From Actinomycetota bacterium (GTDB lineage Bacteria > Actinomycetota > Actinomycetes > Propionibacteriales > Nocardioidaceae): 64,000 nt of DNA. The notes beneath the pieces were generated by a model. The model saw nothing but the letters and a program-made list of their open reading frames with translations, did no database searches and was not told the origin of the DNA. Positions 1-8,827 of the stretch are shown piece by piece. Where the stretch lies: contig WLJH01000005.1 of NCBI GenBank assembly GCA_009701885.1, positions 62,001 to 126,000 on the forward strand, in the 5' to 3' direction. Numbering within the stretch: the stretch's first letter is position 1; every line of letters starts with the position of its first letter. The translations under genes were made by a program, and so were the position numbers.

Positions 1-1141
1 CGGGGTCGAGGTCCTCGGGGTCCACCGGTTCGGGCACCAGGCTCGTCGAGGGGCTGGGCGACGCCGAGTCGTCCGCGCCGTCCGAGCCGTCCGGGCTCCC
101 GGAGCCGTCGCCGCTCCCGGTGGTGTCCTCGGACGCATCGGTGCTCGTGCTGCCGCTCGGGGAGCCGTCGGTCCCGGTGGGCTCGGGCGGCTCCTCCTCG
201 CCGGTCGCCGGGTCGACGGTCGGCTCGATCGAGCGGGGCGGGTTGCCGGCGGCGAGCTGGGCAGCCGCCGTGGTGAGGGCGGGATCGACCAGCCAGGTCA
301 GCGGCGACCCGCCGCCTGCCGCCGCGGAGTCCACCAGTCGCCCGACGGTGCCGTCCGGCCCGAGCTCCTCGATCCACTCCTGGGTCTCGGCGAGGCTGCC
401 GTCGGCGCGGTGCAGCACCCGGCGGCGGATCGGCACCACGACCGCGACGGGCACCGGCTCGACCACGCTCGCGCCGTCGGGGCGCCGGCCCTGCGCGGGC
501 GGCTGGTCGACCAGGGGCAGGAACGTGCGGGCGCGGCCGTCGGCGGTCGAGTCACGACCCGCGGTGTCCTGTCCGAGCACGTGCACGGCGAACCAGTACA
601 CCCCGCGCTCGGCCACGCCGAGGCGCGAGCGGGCCACGGTGAAGGAGTACGACGCGGTGGCGCCGGGCTCGAGCCGGTCGACGACGGCGTACGGACCCGG
701 GTCGGTGACGCGCTCGCCGACGAAGCCGAGCGGGTCGCTGCGTCGGGCCGCGCGGAGCTCGGCGGCCGTGGTCATGGGGGCGTCGCCGATGACGGGGTAG
801 AGGTTGAGCGTCGTCCAGGTCTCGTCGTCGACGTTGGTGACCGTCCCGCTGACCTCGACCGTGCCGACGCCGGGGATCTCGCCGGGGGTCAGCTCCTCGA
901 TGGTCACCTGGAGGGGCTCGAGCGGCTCGCGGTCGACGGTGCGCCGGGTGGTGGGCAAGGCGTGCGCGGGGGCCGTCGTCGCCGGGGCGGCGGACGCGGC
1001 GAGCAGCCCGCCGGCGGACGCGCGACTGCTGCTCGACGGGGTCGCGCCGACGGCTCCGGGCAGCGCCGAGAGCGCCAGGACGCCGGCCGCCACGAGGGTC
1101 GCGAGCCCGCGCAGAGCAGGCGTCGACGACCGGGGGACCAC
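1..1141 (-). CDS. DUF6049 family protein (C-terminus beyond window edge)
   Basis: The reading frame stays open from a GTG at 1141 to the left edge, so about 380 N-terminal residues are visible and the rest is outside. It starts with a basic stretch and a hydrophobic segment (residues 8-28, LATLVAAGVLALSALPGAVG), read as a signal peptide. A beta-rich extracytoplasmic region follows, with a motif VEVSGTVTNVDDETW near residue 85. A Ser/Thr/Pro/Asp-rich linker lies close to the window edge. DUF6049 proteins are known neighbours of the CCA-adding enzyme gene and of the MurJ flippase in actinobacteria, and here pcnA starts divergently 224 bases away. A TATCCT box sits 6 bases before the GTG, so the message is probably leaderless. 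No function is established; a role at the cell surface is an inference. Confidence 0.75.
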   Translation of the reverse strand, partial: MVPRSSTPALRGLATLVAAGVLALSALPGAVGATPSSSSRASAGGLLAASAAPATTAPAHALPTTRRTVDREPLEPLQVTIEELTPGEIPGVGTVEVSGTVTNVDDETWTTLNLYPVIGDAPMTTAAELRAARRSDPLGFVGERVTDPGPYAVVDRLEPGATASYSFTVARSRLGVAERGVYWFAVHVLGQDTAGRDSTADGRARTFLPLVDQPPAQGRRPDGASVVEPVPVAVVVPIRRRVLHRADGSLAETQEWIEELGPDGTVGRLVDSAAAGGGSPLTWLVDPALTTAAAQLAAGNPPRSIEPTVDPATGEEEPPEPTGTDGSPSGSTSTDASEDTTGSGDGSGSPDGSDGADDSASPSPSTSLVPEPVDPEDLDP

Positions 1142-1147
1142 CCGCCG

Positions 1148-1153
1148 AGGATA
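1148..1153 (-). promoter_or_regulatory. -10 box of a leaderless promoter (DUF6049 gene)
   Basis: TATCCT on the minus strand ends 6 bases before the GTG start at 1141. That spacing puts transcription initiation at or next to the start codon, as is common in actinobacteria. Confidence 0.5.
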
Positions 1154-1256
1154 GTTGCTGCGACCAGCCGCCCCTGCGCACCGGGCCGGGGCCGTGTCCC
1201 TGGTCACGCCTGCTGCCCGAGGCCCGCCCCGTCCGCCTCCAGCCGTGACGCGACCT

Positions 1257-1303
1257 GTGGCCCGGACGGTGGCCCGGACGGTGGCCCGGACGGTGGCCCG
1301 GAC
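1257..1303. repeat. 12-bp tandem repeat, about 3.9 copies
   Basis: Four back-to-back copies of GTGGCCCGGACG (the last lacks one base) occupy the divergent intergenic region between the DUF6049 gene and pcnA. The array ends 48 bases before the pcnA -10 box. Copies are identical, which suggests recent slippage and likely copy-number variation between strains. Confidence 0.85.
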
Positions 1304-1350
1304 CTTCCGGGGCGGTCGCCGGCATTCGTCGGCACCCCGGAGCGACGCCC

Positions 1351-1356
1351 TAGACT
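1351..1356 (+). promoter_or_regulatory. -10 box of leaderless pcnA promoter
   Basis: TAGACT lies 8 bases before the GTG at 1365. There is no Shine-Dalgarno sequence, which decides the start choice for pcnA. Confidence 0.5.
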
Positions 1357-1364
1357 GCTCGCCC

Positions 1365-2819
1365 GTGTCCCCCGCAGATCCGGCTCCCCTGAGCATCGTC
1401 GAGGTGCAGCGCTCGGTGGCCGAGGAGCTCGACCGGTTGGCCCCCGTGATCGACGAGCTCGGGCGCCGCTTCGCCGACGCCGGCCACGAGCTGGCCCTGG
1501 TCGGCGGCCCGGTCCGCGACGCGATGCTCGGGCGCCACCACCACGACCTGGACTTCACCACCTCCGCGCGCCCCGAGCAGACCGAGCGGCTGCTCCACGG
1601 CTGGGCCGACGCGTTGTGGGACGTCGGGCGCGACTTCGGCACGATCGGCTGCCGCCGCGGGGACTGGCAGGTCGAGATCACCACCTACCGCGCCGAGTCC
1701 TACGACCCGACGTCGCGCAAGCCCGAGGTGTCCTACGGCGACGACCTGGTCGGCGACCTGGGCCGGCGCGACTTCACCGTCAATGCCATGGCCGTGCGGC
1801 TGCCCTCCCGCGAGATCGAGGACCCGTACGGCGGCGTCGTCGACCTCGCGCACCGGGTGATCCGCACGCCGGGCACGCCCGAGGACTCCTTCTCCGACGA
1901 CCCGCTACGGATGATGCGTGCCGCACGCTTCGCCGCGCAGCTCGGCTTCGAGGTCGACCCGGGCGTGGTCGCGGCGATGAGCGCCATGGCCGAGCGGATC
2001 GACATCATCTCCGCCGAGCGGGTCCGCGACGAGCTGGTGAAGCTGGTCTGCGCACCCTGGCCGCGCCGCGGGCTCGCGCTGCTCGTCGAGACCGGCCTCG
2101 CCCAGCGGGTGCTGCCCGAGCTGCCGGCGCTGGCCCTGGAGCGCGACGAGCACCACCGCCACAAGGACGTCTACGAGCACACGCTCACCGTGCTGGAGCA
2201 AGCGATCGACCTGGAGCACCGGCTCGGCGGCGGACCCGACTTCGTCTCCCGCTTCGCCGCGCTCATGCACGACGTCGGCAAGCCGCGCACCCGGCGCTTC
2301 CTCGACGACGGGACCGTGACCTTCCACCACCACGACGTGGTGGGCGCCAAGCTGACCCGCAAGCGGATGAAGGCGCTGCGCTTCTCCAACGACGAGATCG
2401 ACGCCGTGTCCTCGCTGGTCGAGCTGCACCTGCGCTTCCACGGCTACGGCAGCGGGGAGTGGACCGACTCGGCGGTGCGCCGCTACGTCCGCGACGCCGG
2501 TGACCAGCTCGAGCGGCTGCACATCCTCACCCGGGCCGACTGCACCACGCGCAACAAGCGCAAGGCCGACCGGCTGCGACGCACCTACGACGACCTCGAG
2601 GCCCGGATCGCCGTCCTCGCCGAGCAGGAGGAGCTGGCCGCCATCCGGCCCGACCTCGACGGCAACCAGATCATGGAGGTCCTCGGGCTCGGTCCCGGCC
2701 GTGAGGTGGGCGAGGCCTACCGCCACCTGCTGGAGCTGCGGATGGACCACGGCCCGCTGGGCGAGGAGCGCGCCACCGACGAGCTGCGCGCCTGGTGGGC
2801 CGCCCGCTCGGCGGACTGA
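1365..2819 (+). CDS. pcnA: CCA tRNA nucleotidyltransferase
   Basis: Adds or repairs the 3' CCA of tRNAs in the cytoplasm using CTP and ATP. The 484-aa protein shows the class II nucleotidyltransferase signature LVGGPVRDAMLG (residues 45-56) followed by the metal-binding DLDF (61-64). The RRDFTVNAMA motif follows in the head domain. The HD phosphohydrolase motif LMHDVGKPRTRR has its His at residue 302, as in the actinobacterial form that carries a C-terminal HD domain. GTG 1365 was chosen because it follows a TAGACT box by 8 bases. The frame is open further upstream, but that part runs through the 12-bp tandem repeat and looks non-coding. The next gene starts 39 bases downstream with its own apparent leaderless promoter. 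Confidence 0.95.
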   Translation: MSPADPAPLSIVEVQRSVAEELDRLAPVIDELGRRFADAGHELALVGGPVRDAMLGRHHHDLDFTTSARPEQTERLLHGWADALWDVGRDFGTIGCRRGDWQVEITTYRAESYDPTSRKPEVSYGDDLVGDLGRRDFTVNAMAVRLPSREIEDPYGGVVDLAHRVIRTPGTPEDSFSDDPLRMMRAARFAAQLGFEVDPGVVAAMSAMAERIDIISAERVRDELVKLVCAPWPRRGLALLVETGLAQRVLPELPALALERDEHHRHKDVYEHTLTVLEQAIDLEHRLGGGPDFVSRFAALMHDVGKPRTRRFLDDGTVTFHHHDVVGAKLTRKRMKALRFSNDEIDAVSSLVELHLRFHGYGSGEWTDSAVRRYVRDAGDQLERLHILTRADCTTRNKRKADRLRRTYDDLEARIAVLAEQEELAAIRPDLDGNQIMEVLGLGPGREVGEAYRHLLELRMDHGPLGEERATDELRAWWAARSAD

Positions 2820-2858
2820 CCCCCGCCACGCGACGTACCGCGGGTACGTTCGCCTGTC

Positions 2859-3323
2859 ATGACGACTTCCGACGAGCTCAGCGCCTCCATCGAGATCGAC
2901 GCCGCCCCGGCCCAGGTGTGGGCCCTCGTCGCCGACCTGCCGCGCATGCGGGAGTGGAGCGACCAGGTCGTGTCGACCAAGGTCATCGGCGGCGAGGTCA
3001 AGGTGGGGGCGCGGATGGTCAACCTCAACCAGCAGGGCTGGAAGCGCTGGCCCACGACCGCCAAGGTGGTGCGCTGCACCCCCCACTCCGACCTGGCGTT
3101 CCGGGTCGCGGAGAACAAGACCGTGTGGTCCTACCAGCTCGAGCCCCTCGACGGCGGCGCCCGCACGAAGGTCACCCACCGGCGCGAGACCCCCGAGGGC
3201 ATCTCGGCGCTCTCCAAGGGCCTGACCAAGGTGGTCCTGGGCGGCATGGACGGTTTCACCGCCGAGATGCGCTCGGGCATGCAGTCCACGCTGGAGCGGA
3301 TCAAGGCGGCCGCGGAGCGCTGA
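2859..3323 (+). CDS. SRPBCC family protein (polyketide cyclase/START-like fold)
   Basis: The 154-aa protein fits the SRPBCC/polyketide_cyc2 fold: a first strand IEIDAAPAQVWALVADLPRMREWS (residues 10-33) with the typical 'A.VWA.V.D..R...WS' pattern, a seven-strand curved sheet, and a long C-terminal amphipathic helix (about 118-154). Such proteins bind hydrophobic ligands in an internal cavity; the ligand cannot be predicted here. No signal peptide, so cytoplasmic. TACGTT lies 8 bases before the ATG and no Shine-Dalgarno is visible, so translation is probably leaderless. It ends just before a strong bidirectional terminator. Confidence 0.85.
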   Translation: MTTSDELSASIEIDAAPAQVWALVADLPRMREWSDQVVSTKVIGGEVKVGARMVNLNQQGWKRWPTTAKVVRCTPHSDLAFRVAENKTVWSYQLEPLDGGARTKVTHRRETPEGISALSKGLTKVVLGGMDGFTAEMRSGMQSTLERIKAAAER

Positions 3324-3348
3324 GGCTCCCGACCCCCCGCCGTACGAC

Positions 3349-3384
3349 GAACCGCCCCGTCCTCCTGCGAGGACGGGGCGGTTC
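3349..3384. terminator. Bidirectional terminator hairpin
   Basis: A perfect 15-bp inverted repeat (GAACCGCCCCGTCCT and its complement) with a 6-base loop lies between the convergent SRPBCC and M6 protease genes. No U-tract follows, which is normal in high-GC actinobacteria. Confidence 0.75.
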
Positions 3385-3401
3385 GCTGTCAGCGGCAGAG
3401 G

Positions 3402-6400
3402 TCAGTAGCCGTAGTCGTAGCGCCCGCAGCCCGTGCCCAGCCGGAACGCGACGGTGCCGGTGAGGTCACCGTCCGACCGCGAGGGGCCCTCGGAGTCGCC
3501 CTTCATCGACAGCACCTTGAACGACAGGCAGCGGTAGTCGAAGAGCCAGTCGGTCGTCGCCTCCGCGTCCTTGGCCTGGCGGCTCGGGTCGCTGTAGTTG
3601 TCGATCCACCCGCTGCCGAAGTCGGAGAAGGTGCTGCGCCCCCCGCCGGCCTTGAACGCCGCGTCGGCGAGGTTCGGGGTGTCGTTGCCCGGCTCGGGCA
3701 CCGAGTCGAGCACGTGCTGGGCCGGCGGGTTGTCGGTGCCCGCGTTGCCGTAGCCGTGCGCCTCGTCGGTGTAGGTCAACGACAGGCCCGGCTCGAAGGT
3801 GATCGGGTCACGGTCGATCTGGCCCTTGCCGTCCAGGTCGAAGCCCGACCGGTCGCGCATCTCCAGGTAGTAGGCGTGGTCGAAGTCGGCCTCCTGGCCG
3901 GCCTTGACGTAGTTCCACGCCAGCGTGCACGAGCCGGGACCGTCGCTTTTGCAGCCACCGGGGAAGACCTGCGGGTCCTCGGGGCCGCCGGTCTTCTCGA
4001 AGCTGCTGGCGAACAGCTTCCGCTTCGTGCCGTCGGGCAGGGTCGCGACGACCTCGAGGTCGTCGATGAACCAGCCCGGCCGGGCCAGGCCCGGGTCGGT
4101 GGAGTAGCTGAACCGCAGCACCGGCGTCCTGGCGCCGACCAGGTCGGAGACGTCGTAGCTGTCGGCGAGGAAGACCGGCGCGGGGGTGTTGCCCGCCTTG
4201 CGGTCCACGATCTCGGTGCCGGCCTGGTAGGAGCCCGAGGTACCCGTGATGCCGTTGTCGTACGCCGCCTGGCAGCCGTTCTGGTTGGGGTTGCCCTGCG
4301 TGGGGTCGAGGTTGGACGTCGTGTAGCCGTTCTCCGAGGGGTGCGAGACGAAGTCCTTGCCGTCGGTGGAGGTGAGCACGAAGCCGTAGTCGTAGTCCCA
4401 CTCGATGTCCCAGAAGGACGTGAACCGGGCGTTGATCGTCGTGCCCGCAGGCAGCTTGGACGCTCCCGGCAGCGAGATGTCGAGGTTCTTGCCGCCGCCG
4501 TCGGTGGCGCAGCCGAAGTCGTTGCCGGACCCGGAGAACCACGCGGAGCGCTTGCTCGCGCCGTCACCGGAGTCGAAGACCGACTCCTCGATCAGCGTGC
4601 GACCGGGCAGCTTGGCGACGTACATCTCGGAGTTGCGCACGATGCCGTCGCGGCCGTGCACCAGGGTGTACGGCGTGCCCGACGGCGTGCGCCAGGTGAT
4701 GCGGCCGGTGTCCTGCTTGGAGTCCTTGAAGCCGCGGACGGTCCGCTTGCTGCCCGGCTGGAGCACCTCGGGCACGACCCACCCGAGCTCCTGACGGCTG
4801 AAGGCGTCCATGTTCTGGCTCTTGTCGGTGGCCATGAGGTTCCAGTCGCCGTAGGTCTCGCGACCGCCGAGCGAGTAGAAGTCCGGCAGGCCCAGGGAGT
4901 GGCCGTACTCGTGGGAGATCACCGAGGCCGCGTCGATGGCCGTCTCGGGGTTGACGTTGTAGGGGCCGACGCGCACGAAGACCTTGAGGTCCTTGCCGGT
5001 GTTGCGCGTGGTCATCTTCTTGCGCGCCTTCGTGGTGTACCAGAGCGGCCGGCCCTCGAGGTCCTTGAGCTGGTCGTCGGTGGTGATGCCCGTCAGGCCG
5101 GTCTCGGGGTCGGTGAAGTAGGACTCCAGCGACGAGGAGTGCGGCCAGATGTTGTCGTAGGGCGCGACGTCGGTCGGGGCGTCCGAGCAGGCACCGAGCT
5201 GGCTGGCGCCGTTGCCGCCGCAGCCGGCGAAGACGGCCATGAAGAAGTCGACGACGCCGTCCTTGTCGGTGTCGAAGTCGGAGTAGTCGATCTCCGGGTC
5301 GGCCAGCACGACCGCGTCCGCGACGAGCTTGCCGGTCGGGCCGCAGCCGCTGTCGATCTGCTGCAGGGCCGCGACCCCGCCGAGGGCCCCGATGACCGCC
5401 GAGCCGTTGGCGTCGGCGCCGTAGTACTGCGTGGTGCCGGGCAGGTTGTAGACGCCGTTGGTGATCCGCTCGGGGTAGAGCGGGCTGCCCAGGGCGGCCT
5501 CGCCGAGGTCACCGAACGTGACGCCGGTGCAGGTGTTCAGGGTGGCCGGGTCGGTCCGGTAGAGCGGGAAGCCGGGCTCGTAGTCGAAGTCCGCGGTCGC
5601 GATCCCGGCCGAGGGCACGGTGCCCTCGGGGAAGAGCTGGCCCAGCGACATCTCCTGGAACAGGTTGAACGTCGAGCCGTCGAAGCGGGGGGAGTTGATG
5701 ATCCGCTCCAGCTGCTCGCCGGTGTGCTCGGGGGTGTAGGCGCGGTCGACGTACTGCACCGGGACGACGGGGAAGGGCCGGTCGCCGTAGCGGGCGGTGT
5801 CGAAGCGCTCGGCCGGCGGGATGACCTTGGGGCCGTGGCTGGTGGAGGTGGTGGTGCGACCGCCGGAGGAGAGGGTGGCGCGCGTGGACAGGTCGCGCCA
5901 CACGACGGTGGGCAGCTCCCTGGTCGACGCGGCGCGCGACTCCACGACCAGGCGGGCGGTGCCGCCCTTGCGCAGGCTCGGCACCGACCACCGGATCGCG
6001 CGGGCGGTGGTGCTGTGGGTGCCGGGGCCTCGGCTGGACAGGAACGAGGTGCCCTGCGGCGCCGCGACGGTGACGGTCGAGCCGGGGAGGGTCTTGCCAG
6101 TGGGGTTGGTGACGGTGATGGTCGAGGGGTAGCGCTCGCCCGGCTTGACCCAGCCGACCGAGGACACGAAGGAGTTCTCCAGGCGCAGACCGGTCGCGCG
6201 CGAGGCGACGGTGACCGCGCGGGCGCCGGCGTCCTCCGCCGCGAACCCGGCGTACGACGCGTCGACGGCGCGCACGGCCAGCGAGACGGCCCCGTCGGTG
6301 GCGTCCACGCGCTCGAGCAGCCCGGTCGGGACCGTGGCGGCGAACGAGCCGTCGGGCCCGGCCACGACGTCCTGGTCCGCGAGCACCCGGCCCTGCGCGT

Positions 6401-6704
6401 CGACGAGCTGGAGGGTGAAGGAGGCCGGGACGCCGGTGTCGGGCAGGCCGAGCCGGGACCGGGTCACGGTCGAGACCGTCCCGGTGACCTCGAGGTCCTG
6501 GCCGGGCACGACCTCGTCGAGGTCGTCGAAGGCGACCGTCAGCAGCCGGTCGTCGAGGGTGGAGAGCAGCGAGCCCTCGTCCCGGGCCTGCTCGGCGGCG
6601 GCCGGGGAGAGGGCGAGCGGGGCGGCGGCCCCGGAGAGCACGGCCAGCGCGAGGCCGGCGGTGAGCCCACGGCGTACGACGCGGGCGCGGAGGGAGGTGG
6701 GCAT
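3402..6704 (-). CDS. Secreted M6 family metalloprotease (immune inhibitor A type)
   Basis: A 1100-aa exported zinc protease. ATG 6704 starts a clear signal peptide (basic MPTSLRARVVRRG, hydrophobic core LALAVLSGAAAPLAL, then AAAEQA) and has a GAAGG Shine-Dalgarno upstream; the open frame before it is non-coding in character. An N-terminal region of Ig-like or filamin-like beta domains covers about residues 40-280. The catalytic domain carries the M6 zinc signature HEYGHSLGLPD at about residues 598-608 (HExxHxxGxxD). C-terminal beta-rich regions follow, typical of immune inhibitor A relatives that degrade host or environmental proteins. The gene is monocistronic, convergent with the SRPBCC gene, and lies downstream of ino1 on the same strand with a hairpin between. 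Substrate unknown. Confidence 0.9.
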   Translation of the reverse strand: MPTSLRARVVRRGLTAGLALAVLSGAAAPLALSPAAAEQARDEGSLLSTLDDRLLTVAFDDLDEVVPGQDLEVTGTVSTVTRSRLGLPDTGVPASFTLQLVDAQGRVLADQDVVAGPDGSFAATVPTGLLERVDATDGAVSLAVRAVDASYAGFAAEDAGARAVTVASRATGLRLENSFVSSVGWVKPGERYPSTITVTNPTGKTLPGSTVTVAAPQGTSFLSSRGPGTHSTTARAIRWSVPSLRKGGTARLVVESRAASTRELPTVVWRDLSTRATLSSGGRTTTSTSHGPKVIPPAERFDTARYGDRPFPVVPVQYVDRAYTPEHTGEQLERIINSPRFDGSTFNLFQEMSLGQLFPEGTVPSAGIATADFDYEPGFPLYRTDPATLNTCTGVTFGDLGEAALGSPLYPERITNGVYNLPGTTQYYGADANGSAVIGALGGVAALQQIDSGCGPTGKLVADAVVLADPEIDYSDFDTDKDGVVDFFMAVFAGCGGNGASQLGACSDAPTDVAPYDNIWPHSSSLESYFTDPETGLTGITTDDQLKDLEGRPLWYTTKARKKMTTRNTGKDLKVFVRVGPYNVNPETAIDAASVISHEYGHSLGLPDFYSLGGRETYGDWNLMATDKSQNMDAFSRQELGWVVPEVLQPGSKRTVRGFKDSKQDTGRITWRTPSGTPYTLVHGRDGIVRNSEMYVAKLPGRTLIEESVFDSGDGASKRSAWFSGSGNDFGCATDGGGKNLDISLPGASKLPAGTTINARFTSFWDIEWDYDYGFVLTSTDGKDFVSHPSENGYTTSNLDPTQGNPNQNGCQAAYDNGITGTSGSYQAGTEIVDRKAGNTPAPVFLADSYDVSDLVGARTPVLRFSYSTDPGLARPGWFIDDLEVVATLPDGTKRKLFASSFEKTGGPEDPQVFPGGCKSDGPGSCTLAWNYVKAGQEADFDHAYYLEMRDRSGFDLDGKGQIDRDPITFEPGLSLTYTDEAHGYGNAGTDNPPAQHVLDSVPEPGNDTPNLADAAFKAGGGRSTFSDFGSGWIDNYSDPSRQAKDAEATTDWLFDYRCLSFKVLSMKGDSEGPSRSDGDLTGTVAFRLGTGCGRYDYGY

Positions 6705-6825
6705 GTCGGCCTTCGGGTGGCTGCGGCCGCCGTGGGGTCGGGCGGCCTCGGAGCAGGATCCGCGGATCCCGCGGTCCTGTTCGGCCAAACGACGGGTGCC
6801 GTGAGGCGTTACGCACCCAGACGCA

Positions 6826-6862
6826 CACCGCCCCGCCGGGACCGGGTCCTGGCGGGGCGGTG
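6826..6862. terminator. Terminator hairpin downstream of ino1
   Basis: CACCGCCCCGCC (6826-6837) pairs perfectly with GGCGGGGCGGTG (6851-6862) around a 13-base loop. It sits 34 bases past the ino1 stop codon and before the protease gene on the same strand. Confidence 0.65.
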
Positions 6863-6896
6863 CATGGATCAGGTGGTGCTCAGACGGGGCGGGAGG

Positions 6897-7982
6897 TCAC
6901 TCCTCGCCGGCGATGAAGGCCTCCACGCGGCGGCGGCCCTCGTCGTCGGGCAGCTGCACCGGGGGCGACTTCATGAGGTACGACGACGCCGAGATGATCG
7001 GCCCGCCGATGCCGCGGTCCTTGGCGATCTTGCAGGCGCGCAGGGCGTCGATGATGATGCCGGCGCTGTTGGGGGAGTCCCAGACCTCGAGCTTGTACTC
7101 GAGGTTCAGTGGGACGTCACCGAAGGCGCGGCCCTCGAGGCGGACGTAGGCCCACTTGCGGTCGTCGAGCCAGGCGACGTAGTCGGAGGGACCGATGTGC
7201 ACGTTCTTGTCGTAGACCTTGCCGGCGAGCTCGCCGGAGAGGTTGGACGTCACGGCCTGGGTCTTGGAGACCTTCTTGGACTCCAGGCGCTCGCGCTCGA
7301 GCATGTTCTTGAAGTCCATGTTGCCGCCGACGTTGAGCTGGTAGGTGCGGTCCAGCGTCACGCCGCGGTCCTCGAACAGCCTGGCCATCACGCGGTGGGT
7401 GATGGTCGCGCCGACCTGGGACTTGATGTCGTCGCCGACGATCGGGACGCCGGCGTCCTCGAACTTCTTGGCCCACTCGGGGTCGGAGGCGATGAAGACG
7501 GGCAGGGCGTTGACGAAGCCGACACCGGCGTCGATCGCGCACTGGGCGTAGAACTTGTCGGCCTCCTCCGAGCCCACGGGGAGGTAGGACACCATCACGT
7601 CGACCTCGGCGTCCTTGAGCGCCTGGACGACGTCGACGGGGTCGGCGCCGGACTCCTCGATGGTCTGGAGGTAGTACTTGCCCAGGCCGTCGAGCGTCGG
7701 GCCGCGCTGGACCTCGACGCCGAGGGTCGGGACCTCGGTGATCTTGATGGTGTTGTTCTCGGAGGCGTTGATGGCCTCGGAGAGGTCCTTGCCGACCTTC
7801 TTGTCGTCGACGTCGAAGGCGGCGACGAACTCCACGTCCTTGACGTGGTAGTCACCGAACGTGACGTGCATCAGACCCGGGACGGTGCCCTGGGGGTCGG
7901 CGTCCTTGTAGTACTCGACACCCTGGACGAGGGAGCTGGCGCAGTTGCCGACTCCGACGATTGCTACTCGAACCGAACCCAT
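6897..7982 (-). CDS. ino1: Inositol-3-phosphate synthase
   Basis: Converts D-glucose 6-phosphate to 1D-myo-inositol 3-phosphate using NAD+, feeding mycothiol and phosphatidylinositol lipids. The 361-aa length matches the short actinobacterial Ino1. The N-terminus [18 protein letters not shown] (residues 4-21) is the Rossmann NAD site. Conserved family segments include [26 protein letters not shown] and the C-terminal [14 protein letters not shown] 7982 has an excellent GGAAGGA Shine-Dalgarno; the longer frame upstream overlaps the next gene and is rejected. The adjacent upstream padR gene on the same strand (67-bp gap) is a conserved partner in actinobacteria, suggesting control by that regulator. 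Confidence 0.95.
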   Translation of the reverse strand: MGSVRVAIVGVGNCASSLVQGVEYYKDADPQGTVPGLMHVTFGDYHVKDVEFVAAFDVDDKKVGKDLSEAINASENNTIKITEVPTLGVEVQRGPTLDGLGKYYLQTIEESGADPVDVVQALKDAEVDVMVSYLPVGSEEADKFYAQCAIDAGVGFVNALPVFIASDPEWAKKFEDAGVPIVGDDIKSQVGATITHRVMARLFEDRGVTLDRTYQLNVGGNMDFKNMLERERLESKKVSKTQAVTSNLSGELAGKVYDKNVHIGPSDYVAWLDDRKWAYVRLEGRAFGDVPLNLEYKLEVWDSPNSAGIIIDALRACKIAKDRGIGGPIISASSYLMKSPPVQLPDDEGRRRVEAFIAGEE

Positions 7983-8049
7983 CGGGTCGTTCCTTCCGTG
8001 ATTGCCTTGCATGGTTGTGACGGTGGTGGATCCGGGCGTGCGGACCGGC

Positions 8050-8670
8050 TCAGGCCGGCCGCGACCCCGACTCGCTCGTGGTGCTGGTGCCGCTGCCGGA
8101 CTCGTGGTCCTGGTGCCGGGTGGCACCGTCGCGCTCGGCGTTGATGAGGTCCGAGAGCCACCGGACCTCCCGCTCGACGGACTCCACGCCGTGGCGCTGG
8201 AGCTCGGCCGCGTAGCGGTCGACCTCCTTCTGCGTCATGGCGAGCTGCTGCTGGACGCGGTCGAGCCGCTCCTGCAGCCGGGTGCGCCGGCCTTCGAGCA
8301 CCCGCAGCCGGATCTCCATGTCGGTGCGCCCGAAGAAGGCGAACCGGATGTCGAAGTTGTCGTCCTCCCAGGCGGCGGGGCCGACCTCCGACATCAGCCG
8401 CTCGAACTCCTGGTGACCGGCCTCGGTCACCTGGTAGACGATCCGCGGCCGCTTGGTCACCGGGGTCGAGGAGACCGTGGTCTCCTCGATGAGGTTGCTG
8501 CGCAGCATCTTCTTCAGCGCCGGGTAGAGCGATCCGTAGGACAGCACGCGCCCCCAGCCGAGCATGAGGTTCAGGCGCTTGCGCAGCTCGTAGCCGTGCA
8601 TGGGTCCCTCGTGCAGCAGTCCGAGGACTGCCAGCTCGATGGTCTCTCCACGACGTGCCACGGGATGCAT
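8050..8670 (-). CDS. PadR family transcriptional regulator
   Basis: A 206-aa DNA-binding protein. The N-terminal winged helix reads [22 protein letters not shown] (about 12-33), the classic PadR pattern 'LGLL...P.hGYel.krl'. The recognition wing [20 protein letters not shown] follows, then a long C-terminal coiled region (about 120-185) for dimerisation. ATG 8670 was preferred to the in-frame TTG/ATG-like starts further up because homologous domains start close to this position and an AT-rich palindrome (GATATATC) then falls just upstream as promoter/operator. Divergent from the penicillin-binding protein gene and upstream of ino1, so it may control both. The effector is unknown. Confidence 0.85.
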   Translation of the reverse strand: MHPVARRGETIELAVLGLLHEGPMHGYELRKRLNLMLGWGRVLSYGSLYPALKKMLRSNLIEETTVSSTPVTKRPRIVYQVTEAGHQEFERLMSEVGPAAWEDDNFDIRFAFFGRTDMEIRLRVLEGRRTRLQERLDRVQQQLAMTQKEVDRYAAELQRHGVESVEREVRWLSDLINAERDGATRHQDHESGSGTSTTSESGSRPA

Positions 8671-8676
8671 CGTAGC

Positions 8677-8711
8677 GATATATCCACCAGACGCGAACAC
8701 CCCGTGATATC
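8677..8711. promoter_or_regulatory. Candidate PadR operator/promoter: two AT-rich palindromes
   Basis: GATATATC (8677-8684) and GATATC (8706-8711) are palindromic, AT-rich islands in otherwise GC-rich DNA. They lie directly upstream of padR in the divergent region toward the PBP gene. The first overlaps the expected -10 position of padR. Assignment as autoregulatory sites is an inference. Confidence 0.4.
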
Positions 8712-8827
8712 GAGATGCGCGTCACGGTGGCCGCGCCGTGACGAACGGGTACTCCGCAGCCGGGTGCGTACCCTCTAGGGCGGCACCCGACGTGCCCGAC
8801 CGACCCCGGCAGGACGGAACGACCTCA

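Noticed and set aside
3714-8144. Open plus-strand frame of 1476 codons
   Set aside because: Antisense to the M6 protease, ino1 and padR genes; long spurious frames are expected at this GC content and the translation is low-complexity Val/Gly/Arg.
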